From NCBI GenBank assembly GCA_002420315.1, contig DIHU01000030.1, positions 1 to 38,132 of the forward strand: 38,132 bases of DNA, in the 5' to 3' direction. The notes beneath the pieces were generated by a model. It saw only the letters and a program-made list of their open reading frames with translations. It had not been told where the DNA came from and did no database searches. The translations under genes were made by a program, and so were the position numbers. Positions 16,261 through 24,867 of this stretch are shown here, piece after piece. The first letter of the stretch is position 1, and each line of letters starts with the position of its first letter. This DNA is from Akkermansiaceae bacterium UBA5688. Its GTDB lineage: Bacteria; Verrucomicrobiota; Verrucomicrobiia; Verrucomicrobiales; Akkermansiaceae.

Positions 16261-17397
16261 GTGAGCTTCTCCAGTCAGTTCAAGCCCCTCATGGAGGACC
16301 CAACTCCTCTCATGCGGAGGTTTCGTAAATTACTTGATCCCTGCGCTGATCGACAGCTCGAGAGTATGGCACGTCAGAGCCAAACCCTGACCCGCCGCTA
16401 TTTTGGAAAAACGATGCGTCTCTTCGCTCCTCTCTACCTGTCAAACGAGTGCGTAAATAACTGCCAATATTGCGGATTTTCTCGTAACAATCCTATCCTT
16501 CGAACCACTCTTACAGTTCCTCAAGTTGTCGCTGAGGCCAAATATCTTCACGATTTGGGCTTCCGAAACATTCTTCTCGTGGCGGGCGAGCACCCCAAAT
16601 TTGTTTCAGATGGCTACCTTCAGGAGTGCGTCAATGCTCTGAGATCCTTAATTCCAACTATCGGAATCGAGGTAGGCCCGATGGAAGACCATCAATATAG
16701 CGAGTTGGTCGATTACGGTGCTGAAGGCCTCATCGTGTATCAAGAAACCTATCACCAAGAAACTTACGAAGTTCTCCACACCGCTGGCCCTAAAAAGAAT
16801 TTTCATTGGAGGCTCGATTGCCCTGAGCGCGCTTACGCTGGAGGCTTTCGTCGAATCGGAATAGGCGCTCTTTTCGGCCTTGCCAACTGGCGCTATGAAG
16901 CGATCGCACTGGCAACCCACCTCGACTATCTACTCCGTCATTGTTGGAAGGCCAACTTTACTATCGCTTTCCCTCGCATGAGACCACATGCCGGAAACTA
17001 CCAGTATACTCCCGATCCAGAGTTATCCCTAGACGAACGGAGTCTGGTGCAATTACTCACTGCATTTCGCATTTGCTTCCCTCAAGTGGGAATTGTGCTT
17101 TCAACCCGGGAACCTGCCGAACTTCGGGATTCACTCTTCCCTCTTGGCGTCACTCATATCTCGGCTGGCTCTCAAACCGATCCCGGCGGCTATACTGGTG
17201 CAGGAACGGAAGATTTGCATTTAACGCTAAAAGGACTTCGGGTTGAACTCGAACAAGAACAAGCTCATGACCGGGCCACCGGACAATTCGAAATCGATGA
17301 CAAGAGACCTGTCGATGAAATCGCACGTATTCTTAAAACACAGGGATTTGATCCAGTATGGAAAGACTGGGATCCCGTAATTCTTACGCATTTATGA
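16261..17397 (+). CDS. thiH: 2-Iminoacetate synthase
   Basis: Radical SAM enzyme that cleaves tyrosine to dehydroglycine (2-iminoacetate) and p-cresol for the thiazole half of thiamine. The CX3CX2C iron-sulfur motif is Cys64, Cys68, Cys71 (CVNNCQYCGF). Later family motifs include GEHPKF, VYQETYH, FGLANWRYEA, FPRMRPHAG and the C-terminal biotin/thiamine-associated region with SAGSQTDPGGY. The start is GTG at 16261 with GAGGA about 10 bases upstream. The stop overlaps thiS as ATGA, so the two are coupled. No THI-box (TPP riboswitch) pattern is seen in the 96 bases upstream. Confidence 0.96.
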   Translation: MSFSSQFKPLMEDPTPLMRRFRKLLDPCADRQLESMARQSQTLTRRYFGKTMRLFAPLYLSNECVNNCQYCGFSRNNPILRTTLTVPQVVAEAKYLHDLGFRNILLVAGEHPKFVSDGYLQECVNALRSLIPTIGIEVGPMEDHQYSELVDYGAEGLIVYQETYHQETYEVLHTAGPKKNFHWRLDCPERAYAGGFRRIGIGALFGLANWRYEAIALATHLDYLLRHCWKANFTIAFPRMRPHAGNYQYTPDPELSLDERSLVQLLTAFRICFPQVGIVLSTREPAELRDSLFPLGVTHISAGSQTDPGGYTGAGTEDLHLTLKGLRVELEQEQAHDRATGQFEIDDKRPVDEIARILKTQGFDPVWKDWDPVILTHL

Positions 17398-17594
17398 ACC
17401 TCACAATCAACGGAGAGACTCGCAAATTTAACAGCGGCCTCAATATACAGACTCTCCTAGTAGAGATAGGCCTCGCTGACAGACCAGTAGTAGTCGAACT
17501 CAACCAAAAAGCACTCGCACCATCTGAGTTTGAGTCCCAGAATCTCAGTGATAATGATCAGCTAGAGATTATCACAATTGCTGCTGGGGGTTAG
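17394..17594 (+). CDS. thiS: Sulfur carrier protein ThiS
   Basis: Ubiquitin-like carrier that holds sulfur as a C-terminal thiocarboxylate and gives it to ThiG for thiazole formation. The 66 residues begin MNLTINGETRKF and end with the required Gly-Gly (IAAGG). I set the start at the ATG overlapping the thiH stop; the earlier in-frame ATG at 17358 lies inside thiH. Partners ThiF and ThiG are not next to it: one base after its stop a convergent unrelated gene ends. They must be elsewhere in the genome if the pathway is complete. Confidence 0.94.
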   Translation: MNLTINGETRKFNSGLNIQTLLVEIGLADRPVVVELNQKALAPSEFESQNLSDNDQLEIITIAAGG

Positions 17595-17595
17595 C

Positions 17596-18936
17596 CTAGT
17601 TCGTCCTTTTATTTTCGGAACCTGGCTTGGGCTCAATTCGCTCGATAGACTGAGAGGGCGTCCCCTCCTTTTTCTTCATTATTACGGTGAAGACGAGGAC
17701 ACCAATAACTGCCATTAAGCAACCTAAGAAAATATAATGCATAGTTGCCATATTCCGCTGAAGCCGAACCATTGTCTCGCTGGCCTTTTTCTCAGTATCT
17801 TGGACATCTTTAAAAAAGCTCTCCATTCGGATATCAGAATCCATCATCCGTTCCTGAACTCGGTCAAATGTCCTCATCGTTTCCTTACTGGTTTCATCCA
17901 TACACCTTAACGTGTCATTGAACCCATCCATTGAACCCGCTAAACGACTATCTCTCTCATTACTGAACTTCAATTGTGTGTGGATTTCACCCAAAGTTTT
18001 GCCCACTACGAGTTGAGATTTACCGAACTGCTCAATTCCTTGATCGAGCCCCTTGATAACCTGAGGCAGATGGACTAAGGATTCCCTCAGGATCATATTA
18101 TTTTCACTTTGGGAATCTAGTTGACCACGAATCGAACGAACGAGATCGACCATCTCTAGATACCCTTCCGAGATTCGCGCAAGCTGTTGGTCACGCTTGG
18201 ATGGGCGCCTCCAAAAGGCCCATTTACTCAGCTTATTTTCTGGCACAGATAGTTCTTCGTCCTTAGCTCGCTCGGGCTCCAGCACCTCAATTTGCTCTGG
18301 AGACTTCACTTTCTTTCTAACTAGTTCTGCCACTCTATCCGGGTCAGGAAGAATTGGCTGAGCATCATCGTCTATCTTTCCCTCAATCGATTCTTCAAAC
18401 TCATTAATATCGAGGTTCAAACCACCTCCCTCGTTTAAAGTCAGCTCAATATCATCAAAGTCTGATTCTACTGCTGAATAAACTTTTTCCCAATCAAGAG
18501 CGGCCGGCTTTATCGATGGATATCGTGGCTTGACCCCAATACTTTTATTCGATGACAGAGCTTCCTCACCACTTAAATGAGACTCATCCAAAAATTCCTC
18601 AGAAATCGGAGTTGGAATATCCGGCGGGAAGGTGAATCTCACTTCTTCCTTCTTTCTGAAAATCTTCCCTGGATCTAGGTAAACTACTTTACCAACAGGC
18701 TTTCTCACCGAATAGTTCCCGCTTCTAGGCTTTAAAACTGAAGTCCCAGAATCATTAGGAGTTTTAACGCTACCAATTCTTTCGGAGTTAATCGCCGGCT
18801 TTACAGAAGAGGGAAAGGTCGCTGGAACTTTAGGTCGAGTAGTTGGCACAAACTCTACATCAAGGCCAACCTTCCCTTTTTGCCGGTTCTTTAAATCTCC
18901 AGATGCTTTAGTCGATTTTTTTTCGAATTCACTCAT
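17596..18936 (-). CDS. Coiled-coil protein with a C-terminal membrane anchor
   Basis: I do not recognise a named family. Of 446 residues, the first 240 are low-complexity and probably disordered (Lys/Pro/Ser-rich, then Asp/Glu-rich). A KWAFWRRPSKRD junction near 238-249 leads to a long amphipathic helix region at about 250-398 with many heptad-like hydrophobics. One membrane helix lies at 401-420 (YIFLGCLMAVIGVLVFTVIM), then a short charged tail. This suggests a cytoplasmic protein anchored at its C-terminal end, perhaps oligomeric. The reading frame includes a preceding TTG; I use the ATG at 18936. The gene is divergent from recQ. Confidence 0.75.
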   Translation of the reverse strand: MSEFEKKSTKASGDLKNRQKGKVGLDVEFVPTTRPKVPATFPSSVKPAINSERIGSVKTPNDSGTSVLKPRSGNYSVRKPVGKVVYLDPGKIFRKKEEVRFTFPPDIPTPISEEFLDESHLSGEEALSSNKSIGVKPRYPSIKPAALDWEKVYSAVESDFDDIELTLNEGGGLNLDINEFEESIEGKIDDDAQPILPDPDRVAELVRKKVKSPEQIEVLEPERAKDEELSVPENKLSKWAFWRRPSKRDQQLARISEGYLEMVDLVRSIRGQLDSQSENNMILRESLVHLPQVIKGLDQGIEQFGKSQLVVGKTLGEIHTQLKFSNERDSRLAGSMDGFNDTLRCMDETSKETMRTFDRVQERMMDSDIRMESFFKDVQDTEKKASETMVRLQRNMATMHYIFLGCLMAVIGVLVFTVIMKKKEGTPSQSIERIEPKPGSENKRTN

Positions 18937-19113
18937 CAACGCTTCTTTGACTCATTCACTAAAGCGTCTCCAATAAAAACTGCAATCATTCCTCAAAAAA
19001 AGAATGAGAAAATTCAATTTCTTACCTTCCATCGGAAAGTCCATCCAGCTCGCTGAATCTTTCACCGCGACAACTCTTGCCCTCTGCTATATCTAAAACT
19101 CGTTAACTTCTTT

Positions 19114-21069
19114 ATGTCCGCCCCTCAAAAAGCCCTCAGGAAATACTTCGGACACGATTCTTTCCGAGATGGCCAAGAAGAGGTCATCGCTTCCATTTTA
19201 TCGAACAGATCTGCCCTCGCTGTCTTTCCAACCGGAGGCGGGAAATCACTTTGCTACCAACTTCCCGCATTACTACTTAATGAGCTAACTCTCGTTGTCT
19301 CTCCGCTAATCGCCCTGATGAAAGATCAGGTTGACTCGCTCGTCGCCAAAGGAATCCCAGCTGCCCGACTTGACTCAACTCTCTCGGCGGACGAAACAAG
19401 TAAACTCTATCGAAGACTTGAGAAAAATAAAATAAGCCTCCTTTACGTGGCTCCCGAGCGCCTCGCGAACGAAAATTTTCGAACACGTCTTGCCAAAACT
19501 CCACCCGCTCTACTTGCAATCGATGAGGCCCATTGCATTTCAGAATGGGGACATAATTTCCGTCCTGACTATCTCAAGTTAACTCGTTTTGCCAACGAAC
19601 TCAAAATTCCACGTGTCCTTTGTCTCACTGCGACAGCCACCCCGCAGGTTGCAAAGGATATTTGCAGACACTTTCAAATTCAACCGCAGGACCACCATCA
19701 ACTGACCTTCTATCGAGCAAATCTCGATCTTGTAATCACTCCTATCGCCACACACGCTCGCCGTGAATACATCCTCAAGCAGATCCAGAAATCTCCCACT
19801 CAACCAACCATCATTTACACTACGCTGCAGCATGGGGCGGAATCCCTCGCCTCCTTTCTCAAAAGCAAGGGCCTTTCCGTCCGCCCTTATCACGCCGGAC
19901 TAAGATCCGAGGCCCGCTCTGAAATTCAAGAAGCCTTCATGTCCGGTGAAGTTCCTATTATCTGCGCCACCATCGCCTTCGGAATGGGAATCGATAAATC
20001 AGACATCCGAGCGATTTATCATTATAACCTCCCAAAATCGCTCGAAAACTACACCCAGGAGATCGGTCGAGCCGGACGGGATGGAAAACAAGCACACTGC
20101 GAACTTTTGGCCTGCGAAGACGATCTCCGAACCCTCGCGAACTTTACTTATGGCGACACTCCTCAGCCGCACGCACTCCGTTCCATTCTCCGTATTTTGT
20201 TAGACCAACCGGGGGAATTCGATATCTCAACCTACGAACTTTCGCGCTCCCACGACATTCGCCCGCTAGTCATCAACACCCTATTAACTTACCTCGAACT
20301 GGAAGGATTTCTCAGGGCTACTTCTCCGTTCTACTCTACTTATAAGATTTCGCTTACACGAGATCTTGAGCATCTTCTAAACGGCTTCGATTCAAATCGT
20401 CAGTCTTTCCTTCGTAAACTTTTTGAGACCGCCAAACCGGGCTATAAGTGGCTCGAACTCAACCCGGAGGACGCAGCTGGCGAGATCGGTGAAAGCAAAG
20501 AAAAAATTATAGAAGCAATTGGCTATCTTGAAGATCTTGAGGACATCATAGTCAAACCCTCTAGAGTTCGCCAGGGGTATCGACTTCTTAAGAAGCCCGA
20601 TGATCTTCTCGCTCTCACTCAGCGAGTGATCGACCTTTTCCAACGACGCGAAAAATCGGATATCGAGCGCCTTCAGGCGGTAGTTGCACATTCGCTAAAC
20701 CCGTTTTGCCTCTATGCATCGCTCCTCGATCATTTTGGCGAAAAAATGGAATCTTGTGGTCATTGCTCGCGTTGTAACGGCGACGCTCCACCACTAACTC
20801 TCCCTTCCTCAGCCCCTCCCAAAATCACCGATGAGGACCTCAGCTTAATTCAAAACCTAATCAACCTTAAACAACCCGGTCTTCGAACGCCCAGGGCTCT
20901 TGCTCGTTTTCTTTGCGGAATGACGTCTCCCGCAACCACCTACTCTTGGTATCTTCCACATGGAGCTAGCCGAAAACAGCGTCTAATTTCACACGATGCC
21001 TACTCTCTTCTCGAACTTCACCCTTTCGAATCAATCCTCGAAATCTGTGAGACCCAAATTATCCACTGA
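19114..21069 (+). CDS. recQ: RecQ-family ATP-dependent DNA helicase
   Basis: 3'-5' DNA helicase for repair and recombination. Motif 0 is FGHDSFRDGQEEVI, Walker A TGGGKS (40-45), Walker B DEAH (137-140), the aromatic-rich loop CISEWGHNFRPDY, and motif VI QEIGRAGRD (315-323). Four cysteines fit the RecQ zinc site: Cys532, Cys548, Cys551, Cys554. They come about 209 residues after motif VI, against roughly 50 in E. coli RecQ, and the space holds winged-helix-like helical sequence. No HRDC domain is evident in the last 97 residues. The PhoD-like gene follows after 8 bases. The start has no Shine-Dalgarno. Confidence 0.9.
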   Translation: MSAPQKALRKYFGHDSFRDGQEEVIASILSNRSALAVFPTGGGKSLCYQLPALLLNELTLVVSPLIALMKDQVDSLVAKGIPAARLDSTLSADETSKLYRRLEKNKISLLYVAPERLANENFRTRLAKTPPALLAIDEAHCISEWGHNFRPDYLKLTRFANELKIPRVLCLTATATPQVAKDICRHFQIQPQDHHQLTFYRANLDLVITPIATHARREYILKQIQKSPTQPTIIYTTLQHGAESLASFLKSKGLSVRPYHAGLRSEARSEIQEAFMSGEVPIICATIAFGMGIDKSDIRAIYHYNLPKSLENYTQEIGRAGRDGKQAHCELLACEDDLRTLANFTYGDTPQPHALRSILRILLDQPGEFDISTYELSRSHDIRPLVINTLLTYLELEGFLRATSPFYSTYKISLTRDLEHLLNGFDSNRQSFLRKLFETAKPGYKWLELNPEDAAGEIGESKEKIIEAIGYLEDLEDIIVKPSRVRQGYRLLKKPDDLLALTQRVIDLFQRREKSDIERLQAVVAHSLNPFCLYASLLDHFGEKMESCGHCSRCNGDAPPLTLPSSAPPKITDEDLSLIQNLINLKQPGLRTPRALARFLCGMTSPATTYSWYLPHGASRKQRLISHDAYSLLELHPFESILEICETQIIH

Positions 21070-21077
21070 TTCACCTT

Positions 21078-22106
21078 ATGAAAAAACTCCTCTTCTTCGC
21101 CACAGTCCTTCCTGGATTTGCTCAAGAACCAATCACTCGAATTGCTTGTGGTTCCTGTTACAAGCCGGAACGTGATAATGGAATTTTTAGAGCTATCGCA
21201 GCAGACAAGCCAAAGGCCTTCTTATTCATGGGTGATAATATTTACGCAGACACCGATGACCCGAAGATAATGAAGGAAAAATACCGCCACCTTAATATCC
21301 AGCCAGACTATGCGGCTTTGGCAAAAACCGTCCCCATTATTCCAATTTGGGATGATCATGATTATGGGCTCAATGATGCTGGACGGGAATACAAGATGAA
21401 GGAAGAGTCTGCACAACTTTTCTTCGAAGCCTTCAACTTTCCTAAACATCACGAAGCCAAAAAAACTCCCGGTGTCTATCACTCGCGGATCGTGGGACCT
21501 AATGGAAAGCGTGTTCAATTCATCATGCTTGATACCCGCTACTTTCGGAGTCCATTGAAGAAAATTAAGGAGGGGAAACGAAAAGTTTATCAAATTGAAA
21601 AAGGTCCCGATGCCACCATCCTCGGCAGGATTCAATGGCAATGGCTCGAAGCTCAGCTAAAAAAGGCAGCTGAATTACGCATAATAGTTAGCTCCATTCA
21701 GATCATTAACACCGAGCACCGTTTTGAAAAATGGAGTAACATTCCACAGGAACGCACGAAGCTCTTGAAGCTACTGAAAGACTCCAGCCCCGGACCCACT
21801 ATTATTCTTAGCGGTGATCGCCATTTTGCCGAGGTCTGCCGGATACGAGCCAATGGAAAAGAAAACCTTCCTTTTGACCTCTACGAAATGATCTGTAGTG
21901 GAATGACTCATGCCGGAGCCCCTAATGACCCATCTCACCTAAGAGTCCCTGGCACCTATTCGAGAGAAGTGAATTATGGTCTAATCGATATCAACTGGGG
22001 CGAAAAGAAACCAAAGGTAACCCTATCGGTAAAAACCCCAAAAGCTGTTAAGAATACTCTAAGTATCACCAGTCTCGATTTCAATAAGTATCCAACACTC
22101 AAATAA
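21078..22106 (+). CDS. Secreted PhoD-like metallophosphatase
   Basis: Phosphodiesterase/phosphatase of the alkaline phosphatase D metallophosphoesterase group, probably periplasmic: a short signal peptide KLLFFATVLPGFAQ precedes the enzyme. Metal-binding motifs are IACGSCYK (the PhoD-type opening), MGDNIYAD with Asp53, WDDHDYG (92-97), and SGDRHFAEV late. The 342 residues are shorter than B. subtilis PhoD (about 550) because the N-terminal beta-sandwich is missing, as in many marine homologues. It follows recQ by 8 bases and ends 13 bases from the convergent dinB gene. Confidence 0.9.
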   Translation: MKKLLFFATVLPGFAQEPITRIACGSCYKPERDNGIFRAIAADKPKAFLFMGDNIYADTDDPKIMKEKYRHLNIQPDYAALAKTVPIIPIWDDHDYGLNDAGREYKMKEESAQLFFEAFNFPKHHEAKKTPGVYHSRIVGPNGKRVQFIMLDTRYFRSPLKKIKEGKRKVYQIEKGPDATILGRIQWQWLEAQLKKAAELRIIVSSIQIINTEHRFEKWSNIPQERTKLLKLLKDSSPGPTIILSGDRHFAEVCRIRANGKENLPFDLYEMICSGMTHAGAPNDPSHLRVPGTYSREVNYGLIDINWGEKKPKVTLSVKTPKAVKNTLSITSLDFNKYPTLK

Positions 22107-22119
22107 TCTAGCGAAAGGG

Positions 22120-23151
22120 TTAAAGAAGGTCCAACTGGTGCTCCTCCCCCTCGAACTTCACCCCTACCCCAAGGAGCCTTACCGACTTACCTTCTCTGCG
22201 GCTCCAAGCCAAACTAAGAAGTTCCCTGTAAGCTAATTCATCCATTTGTTTCCCCGCCTTCTCAGCAGTAGTTTGGGTGAAATCCTCAAACTTCAACTTC
22301 ACCACCCTTGATTTAATTTCCTGACTAGATTTGTGCTTCACGGCTTCCTCAACTTCAGATCGCAACTTGCGCAGAACGTTCATGAGCCAGTCGATATCAT
22401 CAATATTTTCCCGAAAAGTTCGCTCTTTCGAAAGTGACTTTCTTGATCGGCTGACTGAAACCTCCCTATCATCATTACCACGACATCTATCGTAGAGTTC
22501 AAGCCCCCAACGCCCAAGCTTCTCAGCGGCCTCGAGCTTACTCAATTGCTGAAAATCACCACAAGTTTCGATACCCAAACGCGCCAAGGTTTCCTGCCCC
22601 TTTTCCCCCACTCCTTGGAGTTTCGCTACCCGTAGGCCCCTCATAAAACCATCAACATCTTTAACCCTTACCTCAAGCTGGCCGTCAGGTTTATTCCAAT
22701 CACTTGCCACCTTTGCAATCATCTTATTCGGCGCGATTCCAGCCGAAGCAGTAAGACCAGTCTCCAAATAAATAGCACGACGGATTTCCAGTGCCAGTGC
22801 CGCCCCAGATTCAGCGCGATGACTAACATCAAGATATGCTTCATCCAAAGAAAGAGGCTGAATGAGATCAGTGTAGCGACCAAAAATAGCTCGAATTCTT
22901 GAGGACTCTTCACGATAAACATCAAAACGAACTGGAGTCAGGATAATCTCTGGGCAGAGCTGCCTAGCCTTAAAAACCGGCATTGCGGAGTGACACCCAA
23001 ATTGACGAGCCTCGTAATTTGCCGTTGTCAAAACCCCCCGTCCCGTACTACCACCCACTCCGACAGGCTTACCATTTAACGAAGGATTATCACGCACCTC
23101 AATGGCGGCATAAAAGCAATCCATGTCAATGTGGATGATCTTCCGAATCAT
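22120..23151 (-). CDS. dinB: DNA polymerase IV
   Basis: Error-prone Y-family polymerase for lesion bypass. The catalytic acidic residues are Asp9 (HIDMDCFYAAIE) and Asp103-Glu104 (SLDEAYLDV); Phe13 is the steric gate position. Palm, fingers and thumb fill residues 1 to about 230 and the little finger follows. The last residues QLDLL match the beta-clamp-binding motif. The 343 residues are normal length. It lies 43 bases downstream of the ABC-F gene on the same strand. I see no LexA-type operator in the gap. Confidence 0.95.
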   Translation of the reverse strand: MIRKIIHIDMDCFYAAIEVRDNPSLNGKPVGVGGSTGRGVLTTANYEARQFGCHSAMPVFKARQLCPEIILTPVRFDVYREESSRIRAIFGRYTDLIQPLSLDEAYLDVSHRAESGAALALEIRRAIYLETGLTASAGIAPNKMIAKVASDWNKPDGQLEVRVKDVDGFMRGLRVAKLQGVGEKGQETLARLGIETCGDFQQLSKLEAAEKLGRWGLELYDRCRGNDDREVSVSRSRKSLSKERTFRENIDDIDWLMNVLRKLRSEVEEAVKHKSSQEIKSRVVKLKFEDFTQTTAEKAGKQMDELAYRELLSLAWSRREGKSVRLLGVGVKFEGEEHQLDLL

Positions 23152-23194
23152 AAGAGTAATCTAGAAGCGCTAAATCACTGGAACAATCGACGAT

Positions 23195-24784
23195 TTAAAT
23201 ATCAAAGAAATCGTCACCAAAGGCTCCAGATTTTTGTAAATAGTAATCGTAACCACCCGAATACTTTTTCACCTCACCATCGGCGATATGCCAGGTGTGC
23301 TCAGCAAGCGAGCGAATAAAATGCACGTCGTGAGAAATGAAAACCAGAGTCCCTTCATATTGCTTCAGAGCAGAGACAAGCGCTTCGATCGAAGTTAAAT
23401 CAAGATGAGTAGTCGGCTCGTCCATCAAAAGAAGATTTGGAGGATCAACGAGGAATTTAACGAGTGAGAGACGGGATTTCTCACCTCCGGAGAGAATCTT
23501 AACCCGCTTTGAAACGTCATCCTTTTTGAAGAGAAAGGAACCGAGGATAGCGCGTGCTTCATTTTCACGCATACCACCACCTGCCTCAATCACTTCCTCT
23601 AGCACCGAATTATTTTCATTCAAGGTCATAGCTCGATGCTGAGAGAAGTATCCGATCTTTGTGGTGGTCCCAACATTCCGGCGACCAGCGTCACCTTTTT
23701 CAATACCCGCAATCATTTTCATGAGCGTCGATTTTCCTGCACCGTTGGGGCCTACCAAAACAATACGGTCTCCCCGTTCGATGTGAACGTCGAGATTCTT
23801 GTAGAGCACGTTATCACCATAGGCCTTATCCACATTTTCAAGGGAAATCACTCTTTGGGTTGAGCGTGGTGGCTGGGGAAAATGAAAATGGAAGAGCTTT
23901 CGTGGCTTTCGTGGCTTGGGCAGACGAACCATCTTCTCAATCATCTTAACACGACTTTGGACCTGTGATGCCTTCGATCCAACCGAGCGAAATTTATCAA
24001 TAAATTCCTGAATCCGGGCGATTTCCTTTTTCTGATTCTGGAAGGCCTTCATTTGCTGGTCGTAGCGCTCATCCTTGAGCTGCAAATACTTGGTATAGTT
24101 TCCGGTGTAATTAATGAATTTTTGTTCATCAATTTCGTAAACTTTCTCGACTACACCATCCATAAACGAACGGTCGTGCGAAATGATGAGGAGCGCACCA
24201 GGGTATTGCTGGAGATATTTTTGGAACCACATCAGCGAATTCAAATCCAGATGGTTCGTTGGCTCATCGAGCATAAGAAGATCAGGCTCTTCGACAAGTA
24301 AGCGAGCCAAATGAGCACGCATGATCCAACCTCCTGAAAACATATCAGCAGGCCGGTCAAAATCTTCCTGTGAATATCCCAAACCAGAAAGAATTTTCTT
24401 AGCCTTGGGCTCAAGTTGATAACCATTCAATTCCTCCCACCGATCTTGGGATTTTCCAAATTCTTCGGAATCCTCCGCCATTGTCCGCATCGTCTCAAGC
24501 ACCTCGCGATGCTCTGCAGTGATCCCCATCGCAATTTCCATGATGCTGGCATTCCCGGGATTTCCAGCTTCCTGCGCGAGATAGCCCACCATACCGTATT
24601 CATCAAGATCAACAGTTCCTTGGTCGGAATCTTCTTCCTTCAAAATAATCTTGAAGAGAGTCGATTTACCCGCGCCGTTTGGTCCAACCAACGCGACTCG
24701 CTCGCCCCAATTGATAATCATTTCCGAGTTTTCGAACAGCACACGACCACCGAGGGCCTTAGTCATTTTCTTGATCGTCAACAT
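23195..24784 (-). CDS. ABC-F family ATPase
   Basis: Soluble protein with two ATP-binding cassettes and no membrane part; ABC-F proteins act on ribosomes, easing stalls or protecting against antibiotics. Walker A GPNGAGKST occurs at 34-42 and again in the second half. The signatures are FSGGWIMRAHLARL in the first cassette and LSGGEKSRLSLVKF in the second, each followed by an LMDEP or LDEPTNHLDL Walker B. Between them is the charged P-site linker with KKEIARIQEFIDKF and SRVKMIEKM. The YbiT/Uup-like housekeeping type seems most likely; nothing marks it as a resistance factor. The gene lies downstream of the TPR gene. Confidence 0.93.
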   Translation of the reverse strand: MLTIKKMTKALGGRVLFENSEMIINWGERVALVGPNGAGKSTLFKIILKEEDSDQGTVDLDEYGMVGYLAQEAGNPGNASIMEIAMGITAEHREVLETMRTMAEDSEEFGKSQDRWEELNGYQLEPKAKKILSGLGYSQEDFDRPADMFSGGWIMRAHLARLLVEEPDLLMLDEPTNHLDLNSLMWFQKYLQQYPGALLIISHDRSFMDGVVEKVYEIDEQKFINYTGNYTKYLQLKDERYDQQMKAFQNQKKEIARIQEFIDKFRSVGSKASQVQSRVKMIEKMVRLPKPRKPRKLFHFHFPQPPRSTQRVISLENVDKAYGDNVLYKNLDVHIERGDRIVLVGPNGAGKSTLMKMIAGIEKGDAGRRNVGTTTKIGYFSQHRAMTLNENNSVLEEVIEAGGGMRENEARAILGSFLFKKDDVSKRVKILSGGEKSRLSLVKFLVDPPNLLLMDEPTTHLDLTSIEALVSALKQYEGTLVFISHDVHFIRSLAEHTWHIADGEVKKYSGGYDYYLQKSGAFGDDFFDI

Positions 24785-24867
24785 GGCGAGGAGGATGTCA
24801 GGGCTGTTTGCTCGAGAGTCAAGAAGTTTGCGGTTATGCGATCAAAGCACCAAAAGATCGAAGAAGC

